From NCBI GenBank assembly GCA_012026855.1, contig VEOV01000242.1:1-20373 (forward strand): a stretch of DNA of 20,373 bases, in the 5' to 3' direction. Shown here one piece after another: positions 1 through 7,481 of the stretch. The notes under the pieces are model-generated. The model had not been told where the DNA came from, searched no databases, and saw nothing but the letters and a program-made list of their open reading frames with translations. Every line of letters begins with the position of its first letter. Position 1 is the first letter of the stretch. The position numbers and the translations under genes were made by a program. The DNA is from Geobacter sp. (GTDB lineage: Bacteria; Desulfobacterota; Desulfuromonadia; Geobacterales; DSM-12255).

Positions 1-409
1 ACATGGCCCCGTCTCCAGGCAATGTCGGCCCGCTGTTCCCCTTTTGGTCGAAAATCCGCGCCAGATTAAAATTACCGAAATCTTCAACGCCGAACAGCCA
101 TAACGGGATCCACTCATCCGGGTGCGTCTCGATCCTCAGCGTGGCAAAATCCCTGAACTCGGCTACCTCGATATCGGGACGCAATCTCAAGGCTGCCAGA
201 TCCAGCCGATGGAAATCGTTGGACGTTATGGCAGCATGGAGAGGGTTGGTTCCGGCAAAATTCGCATTCAGATCGCGGCTCAGGATGGCATACGACACCA
301 GGATGGAGCCGACGCCCCACAACCCGGCCACCAGGGCAAGGATGACAAGAATCATGCGCCCCGGATTGATCCGCACATCGCCTGTTATCTTTCTGAATTT
401 CATGCTCAT
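1..409 (-). CDS. FtsX-type ABC transporter permease, N-terminal part (cut by window edge)
   Basis: The N-terminal 136 residues of a membrane protein are visible; the rest lies left of the window. It begins MSMKFRKITGDVRINPGRM, followed by one hydrophobic segment at about residues 20-45 (ILVILALVAGLWGVGSI), then a soluble stretch with LHAAITSNDFHRLDLAALRLRPDIEVAEFRD. This is the usual start of MacB/FtsX-type permeases: one transmembrane helix followed by a periplasmic domain. The start ATG at 409 is preceded by AGAGG at a 7-base spacing, and only 4 bases separate it from the stop codon of the ATPase gene upstream, so the two are one transcription and translation unit. The likely role is export or outer-membrane lipoprotein/metabolite extrusion with that ATPase; the substrate cannot be told. 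A second ATG at 403 is a possible start. Confidence 0.75.
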   Translation of the reverse strand, partial: MSMKFRKITGDVRINPGRMILVILALVAGLWGVGSILVSYAILSRDLNANFAGTNPLHAAITSNDFHRLDLAALRLRPDIEVAEFRDFATLRIETHPDEWIPLWLFGVEDFGNFNLARIFDQKGNSGPTLPGDGAM

Positions 410-413
410 GACA

Positions 414-1133
414 CTACCTCTCGCGGTTTGTATCAGCAACGACAGCACCGTCCCTGAGGGTAATGACCCGGTCATATCCGGCGCTGGAAACCTTTTCGTG
501 AGTCACTACAATCACGGTTTTGCCGGCCCCGGCCAGTTCGGTGAACAGGTTCAGGATGATTCCTGTGGTGTTACTGTCCAGATTACCGGTCGGTTCATCA
601 GCCACCAGAATCGGAGGGTCGTTGGCCAGGGCGCGGGCAATGGCGGCCCGCTGTTGCTCGCCGCCGGACAGACCCGCCGGCAGCTTGCCGGCATGCTGCG
701 GGATACCGACCAGGGACAGCAGCTCCCCGGCTCGCCTGGCGCGCTCCCGGACCGGGATGACGTTCACAAAATCCATTGCCAGCAGTATGTTTTCCGCAAC
801 GGTCAGGGTAGGCACGAGTTGAAAAAATTGAAATACGATGCCGACATTTTTTCCCCTCCATTTTGCGAGACTGCTTTCGTTCAAGGTGTGGACTTCGGTG
901 GAATTGATCCTGACCGTGCCTTCACTTGGATGATCGATGCCTGTCAGCATATTGAGCAGTGTGGATTTGCCGCTACCAGACTTGCCAACAATCGCCACAT
1001 GCGAACCCTGCCCGATATGGAGATCAATGTTTTTCAGCGCTTCAAAACGCCCTGAAGCCGATTCGAACCATCTGGACACCTGATTTAACTGGATAAATCC
1101 TGTCAAGCCGGTATACCCGCCGATATTTTCCAT
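414..1133 (-). CDS. ABC transporter ATP-binding protein, LolD/MacB family
   Basis: A complete nucleotide-binding subunit of 239 residues. Walker A GKSGSGKST is at residues 50-58, the Q-loop VFQFFQLVP at about 100-108, the signature LSGGEQQR at 155-162, Walker B ILVADEP at 175-181 followed by TGNLDS, and the H-loop histidine at 212 (VTHE). The DEPTGNLDS and QQR sequences are typical of the LolD/MacB/FtsE group, which pairs with FtsX-type permeases such as the one immediately downstream. The start was set at ATG 1133 because GGGAGGT lies just before it; an upstream in-frame ATG at 1163 has no good ribosome site and adds only 10 residues. The gene is divergent from a TetR regulator, whose predicted operator covers this operon's -10 box. 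The exported substrate is unknown. Confidence 0.9.
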   Translation of the reverse strand: MENIGGYTGLTGFIQLNQVSRWFESASGRFEALKNIDLHIGQGSHVAIVGKSGSGKSTLLNMLTGIDHPSEGTVRINSTEVHTLNESSLAKWRGKNVGIVFQFFQLVPTLTVAENILLAMDFVNVIPVRERARRAGELLSLVGIPQHAGKLPAGLSGGEQQRAAIARALANDPPILVADEPTGNLDSNTTGIILNLFTELAGAGKTVIVVTHEKVSSAGYDRVITLRDGAVVADTNRER

Positions 1134-1169
1134 TTGACCTCCCCCCTGTTTTTTGAATATCATGTTCTG

Positions 1170-1190
1170 TAATGAACATAGCGTTCATTA
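1170..1190. promoter_or_regulatory. TetR operator dyad in divergent promoter region
   Basis: A perfect inverted repeat with 8-base arms, TAATGAAC (1170-1177) and GTTCATTA (1183-1190), around a 5-base centre. On the minus strand it overlaps the -10 box of a promoter (TTGACC at 1204-1199, 18-base spacer, TATGTT at 1180-1175) pointing into the ABC genes. A second dyad, TTATTG-N8-CAATAA at 1188-1207, abuts it. Position and symmetry fit binding of the divergently encoded TetR protein and repression of the exporter. Confidence 0.65.
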
Positions 1191-1271
1191 TTGGCATGGG
1201 TCAATAACCACCAATGTCCGTTTTGTCTCTTACTGAACAAATCAACGATAATGTCCGGGAGGCAATGAGTC

Positions 1272-1874
1272 ATGAACCCCAAAAAGGAAGATCGCCGGGT
1301 CGAACGAACCCGCATGCTGCTCCATGAAGCGCTCATGGCGCTGATTCTGGAAAAAGGGTATGAATCCGTAACGGTGCAGGACATTCTCGACCGGGCCAAC
1401 CTGGGTAGATCAACCTTTTACTGCCACTATCGCGACAAGGATGATCTGTTTCTGAAAGGTTTCGACCATCTGCACAGCATGTTGGAGAGACAGCATGCTG
1501 TGGCGCAGGAAAGCGGAGCTGACAATCCCGCCGGGTTCAACCTGAGCCTGGAACTGTTCCGCCACGCACAGCAGAACTACCGCCTCTACAAAGCGCTGGT
1601 GGGGAGGCAGAGCGGCCAGATGCTGACAAGTCATGCCCACACATTGTTAACAGCCTTTGTGCGCACCCACTTGACGGATTTATGCACGGGGAGCAAAAAT
1701 GGCCCTGCCTCAGCGGAACTCCTTGCCCACTGGCTGGCAAGCTCATTTCTCTCACTGCTTACCTGGTGGCTTGACAACAATCTCCCTTGCAGCGCCGAAG
1801 AGATCGATACGCTCTTTCGCAAGCTGTCGCTGCCGGGAGTGGAATCGGTCATCGGCCAGAGCCTGTCTCATTGA
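1272..1874 (+). CDS. TetR/AcrR family transcriptional regulator
   Basis: A 200-residue repressor of usual TetR length. The N-terminal helix-turn-helix domain spans about residues 8-55 (RTRMLLHEALMALILEKGYESVTVQDILDRANLGRSTFYCHYRDKDDLF), with the TFYCHYRDKDDL recognition-helix region typical of the family. The C-terminal ligand domain, about 60-195, is all-helical and not assignable. ATG 1272 follows GGGAGG (1257-1262) at a 9-base spacing. It is divergent from an ABC exporter operon across an intergenic region carrying a perfect 8-base-arm dyad, so the simplest model is local repression of the exporter with derepression by a transported compound. The ligand is unknown. Confidence 0.9.
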   Translation: MNPKKEDRRVERTRMLLHEALMALILEKGYESVTVQDILDRANLGRSTFYCHYRDKDDLFLKGFDHLHSMLERQHAVAQESGADNPAGFNLSLELFRHAQQNYRLYKALVGRQSGQMLTSHAHTLLTAFVRTHLTDLCTGSKNGPASAELLAHWLASSFLSLLTWWLDNNLPCSAEEIDTLFRKLSLPGVESVIGQSLSH

Positions 1875-1902
1875 CAAGCGGGCGTCTATATTTCATGCGG
1901 AA

Positions 1903-1932
1903 TTGACAGCCTGTCGCTGGAAGGAGTATAAT
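1903..1932 (+). promoter_or_regulatory. Consensus sigma70-type promoter of an orphan transcript
   Basis: TTGACA at 1903-1908 and TATAAT at 1927-1932 are separated by 18 bases, so both hexamers match the consensus exactly. The start of transcription would be near 1939. The first protein gene with a ribosome site begins only at 2158, beyond a terminator-like hairpin, so this promoter appears to drive a short non-coding RNA or an attenuated leader. Confidence 0.6.
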
Positions 1933-1938
1933 AAATCC

Positions 1939-2055
1939 TCATGTAATTGTTGTTATGGATTTTCCGGAGGGGATGGATGGTTTCACCGGACGGGATAGAT
2001 CGGGATTTTTGAGAGCCGCGTTGTTCAGTGTTGGTGCTGATCGGGCGGCTTTTTT
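1939..2055 (+). ncRNA. Candidate small RNA or terminated leader, family unknown
   Basis: About 115 bases run between a consensus promoter and an intrinsic terminator. No convincing ORF lies inside: the only ATG near the start, at 1941, is followed at once by TAA. A TCCGG (1963-1967) / CCGGA (1986-1990) pair can form an 18-base-loop hairpin, followed by the purine-rich stretch GGGATAGATCGGGA and then the terminator stem. It does not match fluoride, c-di-GMP, ZTP or other riboswitch consensus sequences known to me. It could be a trans-acting small RNA or a 5' leader whose readthrough controls the tcmP gene at 2158. The existence of the transcript is inferred from signals only. Confidence 0.4.
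2014..2055 (+). terminator. Rho-independent terminator
   Basis: AGCCGC (2014-2019) pairs with GCGGCT (2045-2050), and the hairpin runs into an uninterrupted T tract (2050-2055). The 25-base loop contains a further TCAG/CTGA pairing that would shorten it. It ends the short transcript predicted to start near 1939 and would also stop readthrough from the TetR gene. Confidence 0.55.
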
Positions 2056-2157
2056 GTCGGTATTGATTAAATGAGGTGCTCTTAAATTACCAGGCAGAGT
2101 TTAGGACATTTTCTGTCATAAGATGATGATAAGCTGATAATGCCATTGGAGGGCGAA

Positions 2158-3309
2158 ATGAAGACCGAACTCTATAGAGGGCGTGAGCAGGCGCGTTTTA
2201 AACACGAACTACTGGAAGCTTATCTTGAACGACTCTTTATGATCGTCGGCCAACATCAGCGAACAGTTTGCTATGTTGACTGTTTCGCCGGCCCTTGGCA
2301 GGCAAAAGGGGATGATCTTGAAGACACCTCCATTGCGGTTTCTCTGAACATCATCCGCAAATGCAAAGATGGTCTGCGTGGCATGGGGCACGATGTCAGC
2401 TTCAAGGCACTCTTTGTGGAAAAGGATCCGACATCGTATGCTAAATTGGAGGCATACCTCAGCGGCAGAAAAAGTGAAAGCACACAAATTTCATCACTGA
2501 AAGGAGAGTTCATTGATTTACGCCAGGAGATTCTTTCTTTCTGTGGTAACGACAGTTTCACCTTCTTTTTTATCGACCCCACCGGTTGGAAAGATGCAGT
2601 AGAGCTTTCCACTCTAGATCCTCTTCTGAAACGTCCCAATTCCGAATTTCTTATCAATTTTATGTATGAGTTCTTGGTTCGGACTCATACCCAAGACCCG
2701 TTTGCGGACGATATGCAGAGAATTTTCGGAGAAGTGCCCGACACCAAGGGCATGACGGCTGAAGCAAGGGAGGAGTACCTTGTCAGACGTTACCGGGAGA
2801 ATCTCAAGACTGTTGTTCCGGCGCGAGGTGGGCAGCCACGCACTGCCTGCGTGAAGGTGAAAAAAGTACTCAAGGATCGGACGCTGTATCACCTTGTCTA
2901 CCTTACTCGGCACCCCAAAGGGATCATCGAATTCATGGCAGCTTCAGACGGGCTAGATCTGGTGCAGAAAAGGCTTCGTGCCATGGCAAAGCAGGAGACT
3001 CAAGTTGAAGCGAACGGGCAAATGTTTTTGATTGGTGCTGTTGAAAGTATCAAAAAAGATGAAGGCCGCCCGGACCTGTCAGAGGTAAAGACATACTGGT
3101 TAACAAAACTGTCGTCAACTCCCCGCCGCTTTGCTATAACTGACCTCGCTGACATGTTGGAAGAGACAGGCTGGTTTGCCAGCGACTTTCAAAAAGCATT
3201 CAAGGAACTCGAAGCAGAAGGTATAGTAAAAAATCAGGATGCGCAAAGAACTAGGCCGGTAAATGCGGTCAACTTTGAAAAGAGTGAGACGCTGGTGAGA
3301 TTGAAATGA
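2158..3309 (+). CDS. tcmP: Three-Cys-motif partner protein TcmP
   Basis: A 383-residue protein. The N-terminus KHELLEAYLERLF followed by CYVDCFAGPW (about 38-47) and, later, FFFIDPTGW (about 136-144) matches the TcmP family, named because its members occur beside a three-Cys-motif protein, as here. The DCFAGP and DPTGW segments resemble motifs I and IV of Rossmann methyltransferases, but this is a resemblance, not a demonstrated activity. The last 80 residues look like a winged-helix domain (ITDLADMLEETGWFASDFQKAFKELEAEGIV). The start was set at ATG 2158 because GGAGGG (2148-2153) sits at the right distance; an ATG at 2140 has none. The stop overlaps the next start by 4 bases (ATGA), so the pair is translationally coupled. 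It is AT-richer than the flanking chromosome-type genes, which suggests transfer. Function is unknown. Confidence 0.85.
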   Translation: MKTELYRGREQARFKHELLEAYLERLFMIVGQHQRTVCYVDCFAGPWQAKGDDLEDTSIAVSLNIIRKCKDGLRGMGHDVSFKALFVEKDPTSYAKLEAYLSGRKSESTQISSLKGEFIDLRQEILSFCGNDSFTFFFIDPTGWKDAVELSTLDPLLKRPNSEFLINFMYEFLVRTHTQDPFADDMQRIFGEVPDTKGMTAEAREEYLVRRYRENLKTVVPARGGQPRTACVKVKKVLKDRTLYHLVYLTRHPKGIIEFMAASDGLDLVQKRLRAMAKQETQVEANGQMFLIGAVESIKKDEGRPDLSEVKTYWLTKLSSTPRRFAITDLADMLEETGWFASDFQKAFKELEAEGIVKNQDAQRTRPVNAVNFEKSETLVRLK

Positions 3310-4046
3310 GCACGCAAACTTCCATTGAGTGGACAGAGCAAACCTGGAACCCTGCCGTGGGATGCAGCAAGGTTTCTCCCGGTTGTGCCAATTGCTACGC
3401 CGAGGCTATGGCCAAGCGCCTTAAGGCTATGAAAGTCAATGGGTACGAGAATGGGTTTGAACTTTCCCTGCTGCCGAACCGTCTGGAAGAGCCGCTGAAG
3501 CGGACAAAGCCAACTATTTACTTTGTCAACTCCATGAGCGACCTGTTTCACGAAGACATTCCCGATGACTACATCCGGCAGGTCTTCGACGTGCTCCGCC
3601 GTGCGCCGCAGCATACCTTTCAGGTGCTAACCAAGCGAGCCGAGAGGATGGCGCTGTTTTTCAAGGCCTATGAACCTCCGAAAAACGCCTGGATAGGCGT
3701 AACGGTTGAGGACAAGCAGCACGGCGTGCCGCGGCTGGACTGGCTGCGCCAGGTGCCGGCGTTTATCCGCTTCATTTCTGTTGAGCCTTTATTGGAAGAC
3801 CTGGGGAAGCTTGATTTGCGGGGCATTCACTGGGTTATCGTCGGCGGGGAGTCGGGGCCGAAAGCCCGGCCGATGCAACAAGAGTGGGTGTTGAGCATCA
3901 AACGTCAATGCGACGAACAACGTTCAGCGTTCTTCTTCAAGCAGTGGGGCGGCTGGGGTGTTGACGGGAAGAAGCGGGCGAAGAAGCTGAACGGGCGATT
4001 GTTGCAGGGGCGGACGTGGGATGCTTCGCCGGTGGTGGGGCTGTAA
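3306..4046 (+). CDS. Three-Cys-motif protein, phage Gp37/Gp68 (DUF5131) family
   Basis: A 246-residue protein starting SIEWTEQTWNPAVGC, the hallmark opening of the Gp37/Gp68 (DUF5131) family. Three cysteines at 20, 27 and 30 (C-X6-C-X2-C in GCSKVSPGCANCYAE) form the motif that names the group; an unusual radical-SAM-like iron-sulfur site has been suggested for such a spacing but cannot be shown here. Later conserved blocks are YFVNSMSDLFHEDIPDD, FQVLTKRAERM, WIGVTVED, ISVEPLLEDL, WVIVGGESGPKARPM and FFFKQWGG. The tcmP gene overlaps its start by 4 bases. Members are found in phages and in mobile or defence regions. The substrate of the pair is not known; a role in nucleic-acid modification or repair is only a guess. 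Confidence 0.88.
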   Translation: MSTQTSIEWTEQTWNPAVGCSKVSPGCANCYAEAMAKRLKAMKVNGYENGFELSLLPNRLEEPLKRTKPTIYFVNSMSDLFHEDIPDDYIRQVFDVLRRAPQHTFQVLTKRAERMALFFKAYEPPKNAWIGVTVEDKQHGVPRLDWLRQVPAFIRFISVEPLLEDLGKLDLRGIHWVIVGGESGPKARPMQQEWVLSIKRQCDEQRSAFFFKQWGGWGVDGKKRAKKLNGRLLQGRTWDASPVVGL

Positions 4047-4142
4047 ACGGATTCTGTCAGAGACTGAGAACCTAATTAAGTAAGGAGCCTCAGGAATGTT
4101 ATATCACTATAAATCAACAATTAAACAAAACAGGACTTTGAC

Positions 4143-6287
4143 ATGATTAACACCATTTGGGGTAGTACAGATAAGCCTGTTTCAGCTAAACGACTTACAG
4201 AACTGCTTAGCGCGGAAGTCGATCTCGAAGGTACTCTATATATTGGCTATCCAATCATAGGCACTCCCGAAGGCTCCTTTCCGATAGATGCGCTGTTGGT
4301 ATCGCCGACCAAAGGCCTAGTTCTGTTTAATGTTGTCGAAGGCAAGATCCTGCCAGATTACAATAAGATGCAAGATGAGGGCTTCAATAAGATGCAGGCA
4401 AAACTGCTCCAGCATCAGGTCTTGATTCGGAAACGAAAACTCCTCGTCGATATTCACACTGTCACTTTTGCTCCTGCTATCAATCAGTTTGAGAACGATG
4501 AAGAGTATCCTCTTTGCAATGCCAACAATCTGGTGTCGACAATCGAAGAGTTTGAGGATTTCGATGCAGAAGTTTTTCCGGCGCTAGTTTCGGTCATTCA
4601 GGCAATTTCCACACTGCGTAGGGGGCGTAAAAAGCGGGAATTACACGATCAAAATTCGAGAGGGACTAAGATCAAAGGACTGGAGGATTCGATTGCCAAT
4701 CTCGATAGTCAGCAGAGCGCGGCTGTGGTGGAAACGTATGACGGCGTTCAGCGCATTCGTGGGCTTGCAGGGTGTGGCAAGACTATCGTTCTGGCGCTGA
4801 AGGTTGCCTATTTGCACGCAAGACATCGTGACTGGACTATTGCAGTGACTTTTAACACTCGGTCGCTAAAAAAGCAGTTTGAAACCCTCATCACCACGTT
4901 TGTGCTGGAACAGGCCAACGAAGAGCCGGACTGGGACAAAATCAGGATTTTAAATGCTTGGGGTGCGCCAGGCGGAATAGATCGCACGGGAATCTATTAT
5001 GAGTTCTGCCGTGATCATGGTGTCGAGTATTTTGATTTTGGAGCGGCAAAGACTCGCTTTGGATCTGAGAAAGCATTTGAAGCAGCGTGTGACACCGCCC
5101 TTCAAGGAGTTAAGCAATTAGTGCCGAAATATGATGCTATCCTGATCGATGAGGCTCAGGATTTTGCGCCCAATTTCTTGCTACTCTGTTATGAGTACCT
5201 CAAGGATCCAAAGCGCTTGGTCTACGCATACGATGAACTTCAGAACCTCGGGAATAGTGCACTCCCACCTGCCGAAGAAATCTTTGGCAAAAATACGGAT
5301 GGAACGCCGCGCGTTGTCATTCACCCCCCCGAGACAGGGAATCCCAAGCAAGATATCATTCTCGATACTTGCTACCGAAATTCCCGACCTGTTTTGTCCA
5401 CGGCCCATGCGCTTGGATTTGGAATTTATCGAGATAAGGGGCTAGTTCAAATCTTTGAGAACAAGAACCTTTGGTTCGATATTGGTTATTCTGAGAGCGA
5501 TGGTGAAATAGAGGATGGTGAGCCAGTTACTCTCCACCGCACCGCAAAATCTAGCCCAGAATTTCTAGAGATGCATTCGCCGGTGGAGGATTTAATTCAG
5601 TTTGAGGTTTTCGAGTCACATGAAGAGCAAACCGCATGGTTAGTAGAGGAGATTAGGCGAAATCTTGCTGAAGATGAATTGATCCCAGACGATATTGTTG
5701 TCATTAACCCCGATCCGCTAACAACGAAAGATGCAGTTGGTGGAGCTCGACGGGAACTGATGCAGATGGGAATCAACTCGAATCTTGCTGGTGTTACGAC
5801 AATAGCTGATGTCTTTACTGAGCCGGGCACGGTCACCTTTACTGGTATTTTTCGTGCCAAAGGAAATGAGGCCGCTATGGTCTATGTGATCAATGCACAA
5901 GACTGTTTTGATGCCTTTTTGCCACGGGATGTCGCACGCATTCGAAACCGCCTGTTTACTGCAATCACCCGTTCCAAAGCGTGGGTTCGAGTTGTCGGTG
6001 TCGGAAAAGCTATGGCAGCCATGAAGGCTGAGTTCGAAAGGGTTAAGGCAGAGAATTTCGAACTACGTTTCCGCTATCCAACTGAAGATGAGCGGAGAAC
6101 AATGACGACCATAAACCGTGATATGTCGAGAGCGGAACAAGACAGAAACGCTAAGCGAAGGAATAACTTTGCCGATATTATTTCCTCGCTTGAGTCGGGT
6201 GAAAGTTTCATTGAAGACTATCCAGAAGAACTTATAGAGAAACTCCAAGCTCTACTCGCCAAAAAATCAAAGCGTAGGCGGAAATGA
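4143..6287 (+). CDS. UvrD-like SF1 helicase with degenerate nuclease-like N-terminus
   Basis: A 714-residue protein. Residues 1-110 resemble a NERD/PD-(D/E)XK fold (SFPIDALLVSPTKGLVLFNVVEG, Asp 49), but the expected E-X-K strand reads N-V-V, so nuclease activity is probably lost. The helicase core follows: Q-motif LDSQQSAAV (about 187), Walker A GLAGCGKT (206-213), Walker B AILIDEAQD (332-340), motif III VYAYDELQ (360-367), motif IV TCYRNSRP (409-416), motif V FTGIFRAKGNE (565-575) and motif VI LFTAITRSK (604-612). The C-terminus is lysine/arginine rich. It should translocate on DNA using ATP. The next gene overlaps by 4 bases, and the three-Cys module lies 96 bases upstream on the same strand. 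Helicases of this kind are common in anti-phage islands, but this exact pair is not one I can name. Confidence 0.85.
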   Translation: MINTIWGSTDKPVSAKRLTELLSAEVDLEGTLYIGYPIIGTPEGSFPIDALLVSPTKGLVLFNVVEGKILPDYNKMQDEGFNKMQAKLLQHQVLIRKRKLLVDIHTVTFAPAINQFENDEEYPLCNANNLVSTIEEFEDFDAEVFPALVSVIQAISTLRRGRKKRELHDQNSRGTKIKGLEDSIANLDSQQSAAVVETYDGVQRIRGLAGCGKTIVLALKVAYLHARHRDWTIAVTFNTRSLKKQFETLITTFVLEQANEEPDWDKIRILNAWGAPGGIDRTGIYYEFCRDHGVEYFDFGAAKTRFGSEKAFEAACDTALQGVKQLVPKYDAILIDEAQDFAPNFLLLCYEYLKDPKRLVYAYDELQNLGNSALPPAEEIFGKNTDGTPRVVIHPPETGNPKQDIILDTCYRNSRPVLSTAHALGFGIYRDKGLVQIFENKNLWFDIGYSESDGEIEDGEPVTLHRTAKSSPEFLEMHSPVEDLIQFEVFESHEEQTAWLVEEIRRNLAEDELIPDDIVVINPDPLTTKDAVGGARRELMQMGINSNLAGVTTIADVFTEPGTVTFTGIFRAKGNEAAMVYVINAQDCFDAFLPRDVARIRNRLFTAITRSKAWVRVVGVGKAMAAMKAEFERVKAENFELRFRYPTEDERRTMTTINRDMSRAEQDRNAKRRNNFADIISSLESGESFIEDYPEELIEKLQALLAKKSKRRRK

Positions 6288-6955
6288 CACCCCAACAAAC
6301 TCTTCGTCAGATAACTGAACTCACAGGGGCACTTGTAGGTCTGAGTCTTTCGAACGAGCAGAATTTCCCTTCCGTGCATGGAGATGCAAAATCAGTATTT
6401 GAAATCACTGTCAGTACTTCAACAAGTATGAGTATTGCCTTAAAAAATGTGGCTTACCGTGATATTTATTGTGAACTGGAGAAAGCGCGTTGTTTCAATA
6501 TTAAGATGCTAGATGGTGCATTAATTTCACTTCGCTACAGGTTTAATGCCGGCATAATCTGTGAACATTCCCTTTCATATTTCCCGTCCCCAGACCTTGA
6601 GCATTTCCAGAACGAACCAGAGATTTATCTCGAAGATGAAATTTACGCTGATGTTATTGCTAAAAACATCGTTCCGTTCCCGATCCGTTTTGATTTTAGC
6701 GACGACCCAGAAAAATTCGTTGATGTTCACCACCCATATTCCCACTTAACGCTTGGTCAGTACGAAAATTGCCGTATACCGGTCGATTCTCCTCTTGGAC
6801 CACTGGCTTTTGGGGGCTTTATTTTAAGAAACTTCTATAACACCGCATTTCTAAAATACTCCGAGCAAATTCCAGCAAGTGCTTTAGCCTTTGCCAACAC
6901 AATTACGGTAAACGAACGGAAGATTCCACATGTTGTGTGCAACGAACGGGTCTAG
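6284..6955 (+). CDS. DUF2290-like protein coupled to helicase
   Basis: A 223-residue soluble protein with no signal peptide or membrane segment. The C-terminal half holds FPIRFDFSDDPEKFVDVHHPYSHLTLG (about 132-158) and NCRIPVDSPLGPLAFGGFILRNFYNTAF (about 162-189), which match my memory of the DUF2290 family. The assignment is from memory, not a search. Its ATG overlaps the helicase stop codon (AAATGA), so the two are made together and probably act as a complex or a sensor-effector pair. The histidines in HHPYSH and the Cys-Arg in NCRIP are candidate functional residues. No biochemical role for the family is known to me. Confidence 0.6.
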   Translation: MTPQQTLRQITELTGALVGLSLSNEQNFPSVHGDAKSVFEITVSTSTSMSIALKNVAYRDIYCELEKARCFNIKMLDGALISLRYRFNAGIICEHSLSYFPSPDLEHFQNEPEIYLEDEIYADVIAKNIVPFPIRFDFSDDPEKFVDVHHPYSHLTLGQYENCRIPVDSPLGPLAFGGFILRNFYNTAFLKYSEQIPASALAFANTITVNERKIPHVVCNERV

Positions 6956-6984
6956 CAACAGCCATAAAGCTGGCCTCGAAGAAA

Positions 6985-7050
6985 CCTGTGGATAGAGTAG
7001 AGAGCGGTATCACCCTGCCCTCCCTCATTAAACCGTGCATGTGTGTAACT
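6985..7050 (-). mobile_element. Possible group II intron scar (short remnant)
   Basis: Read on the minus strand, 7050 to 6990 contains TGCACGGTTTAATGAGG, then GAGGGCAGGGTGATACC and CTCTCTACTCTATC. This resembles the conserved RNA segment that follows reverse transcriptase genes in many bacterial group II introns (the CACGGTTT-AATGAGGG block). No reverse transcriptase or maturase ORF is present, so if real it is a fragment left at the island's right edge. The match is from memory only. Confidence 0.3.
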
Positions 7051-7157
7051 TGTGGTCAGAGAGAACCCTTGGAATCAGGTTTGACATATGGACATTTGTG
7101 AGTGCCGGTGATTCATGGCTGTCCCAGTAAGTCACGATTCTATTGAGGTTGGTGACA

Positions 7158-7391
7158 ATGACTTTAAGGAAATTATTTGTCGGACTTCTGACTGTAGTTG
7201 CAGGCGGGATCATATCTGGCATCGTGGGTTTGATTATTGGGGCATTTTTTGGCGGGAATTTTGCTGAAAATCTCAGCTTCAACGGGGTGCGAGGCTACGA
7301 GGCGGCAGGACAGTTGGGCTTGATCTTCGGCGCCATCGGAGGGGGAGCCCTAGTTTGGCTGATCGTATTCAAACGGTTCAAGAATAGATAA
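7158..7391 (+). CDS. Small two-helix membrane protein
   Basis: A 77-residue protein. ATG 7158 follows GAGGT (7145-7149) at an 8-base spacing; a TTG at 7143 in frame is less likely. Helix 1 (about residues 5-32) is a glycine-zipper segment, VVAGGIISGIVGLIIGAFFGG; helix 2 (about 50-70) is LGLIFGAIGGGALVWLIVF, ending in a positive tail KRFKNR that should stay in the cytoplasm. It stands alone on the plus strand, convergent with the arsenic-response operon. I do not recognise a family. Small glycine-rich helical hairpins of this kind are found in membrane-associated hypothetical proteins and some holin-like or toxin proteins, but nothing here decides between these. Confidence 0.6.
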   Translation: MTLRKLFVGLLTVVAGGIISGIVGLIIGAFFGGNFAENLSFNGVRGYEAAGQLGLIFGAIGGGALVWLIVFKRFKNR

Positions 7392-7481
7392 ACACCAACG
7401 CAGGAAGCCGACGTCAGTTGTTTGTGAGCCTGTTAGCGAGCTGTCGCTCGTATGCCATCCGGGTAATCTATCTGTATAAGA

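Noticed and set aside
3..1055. Long plus-strand open frame (350 codons) over the ABC genes
   Set aside because: It is antisense to two clearly recognisable ABC transporter genes, has no family features and low-complexity composition.
1871..1891. TTGACA with TATATT just after the TetR stop
   Set aside because: Spacing of about 10 bases is too short for a promoter; the pair at 1903/1927 is far better.
1939..2055. Fluoride, c-di-GMP (GEMM) or ZTP riboswitch
   Set aside because: Short GGATGG and CCGG segments are reminiscent, but the conserved cores of these classes are missing.
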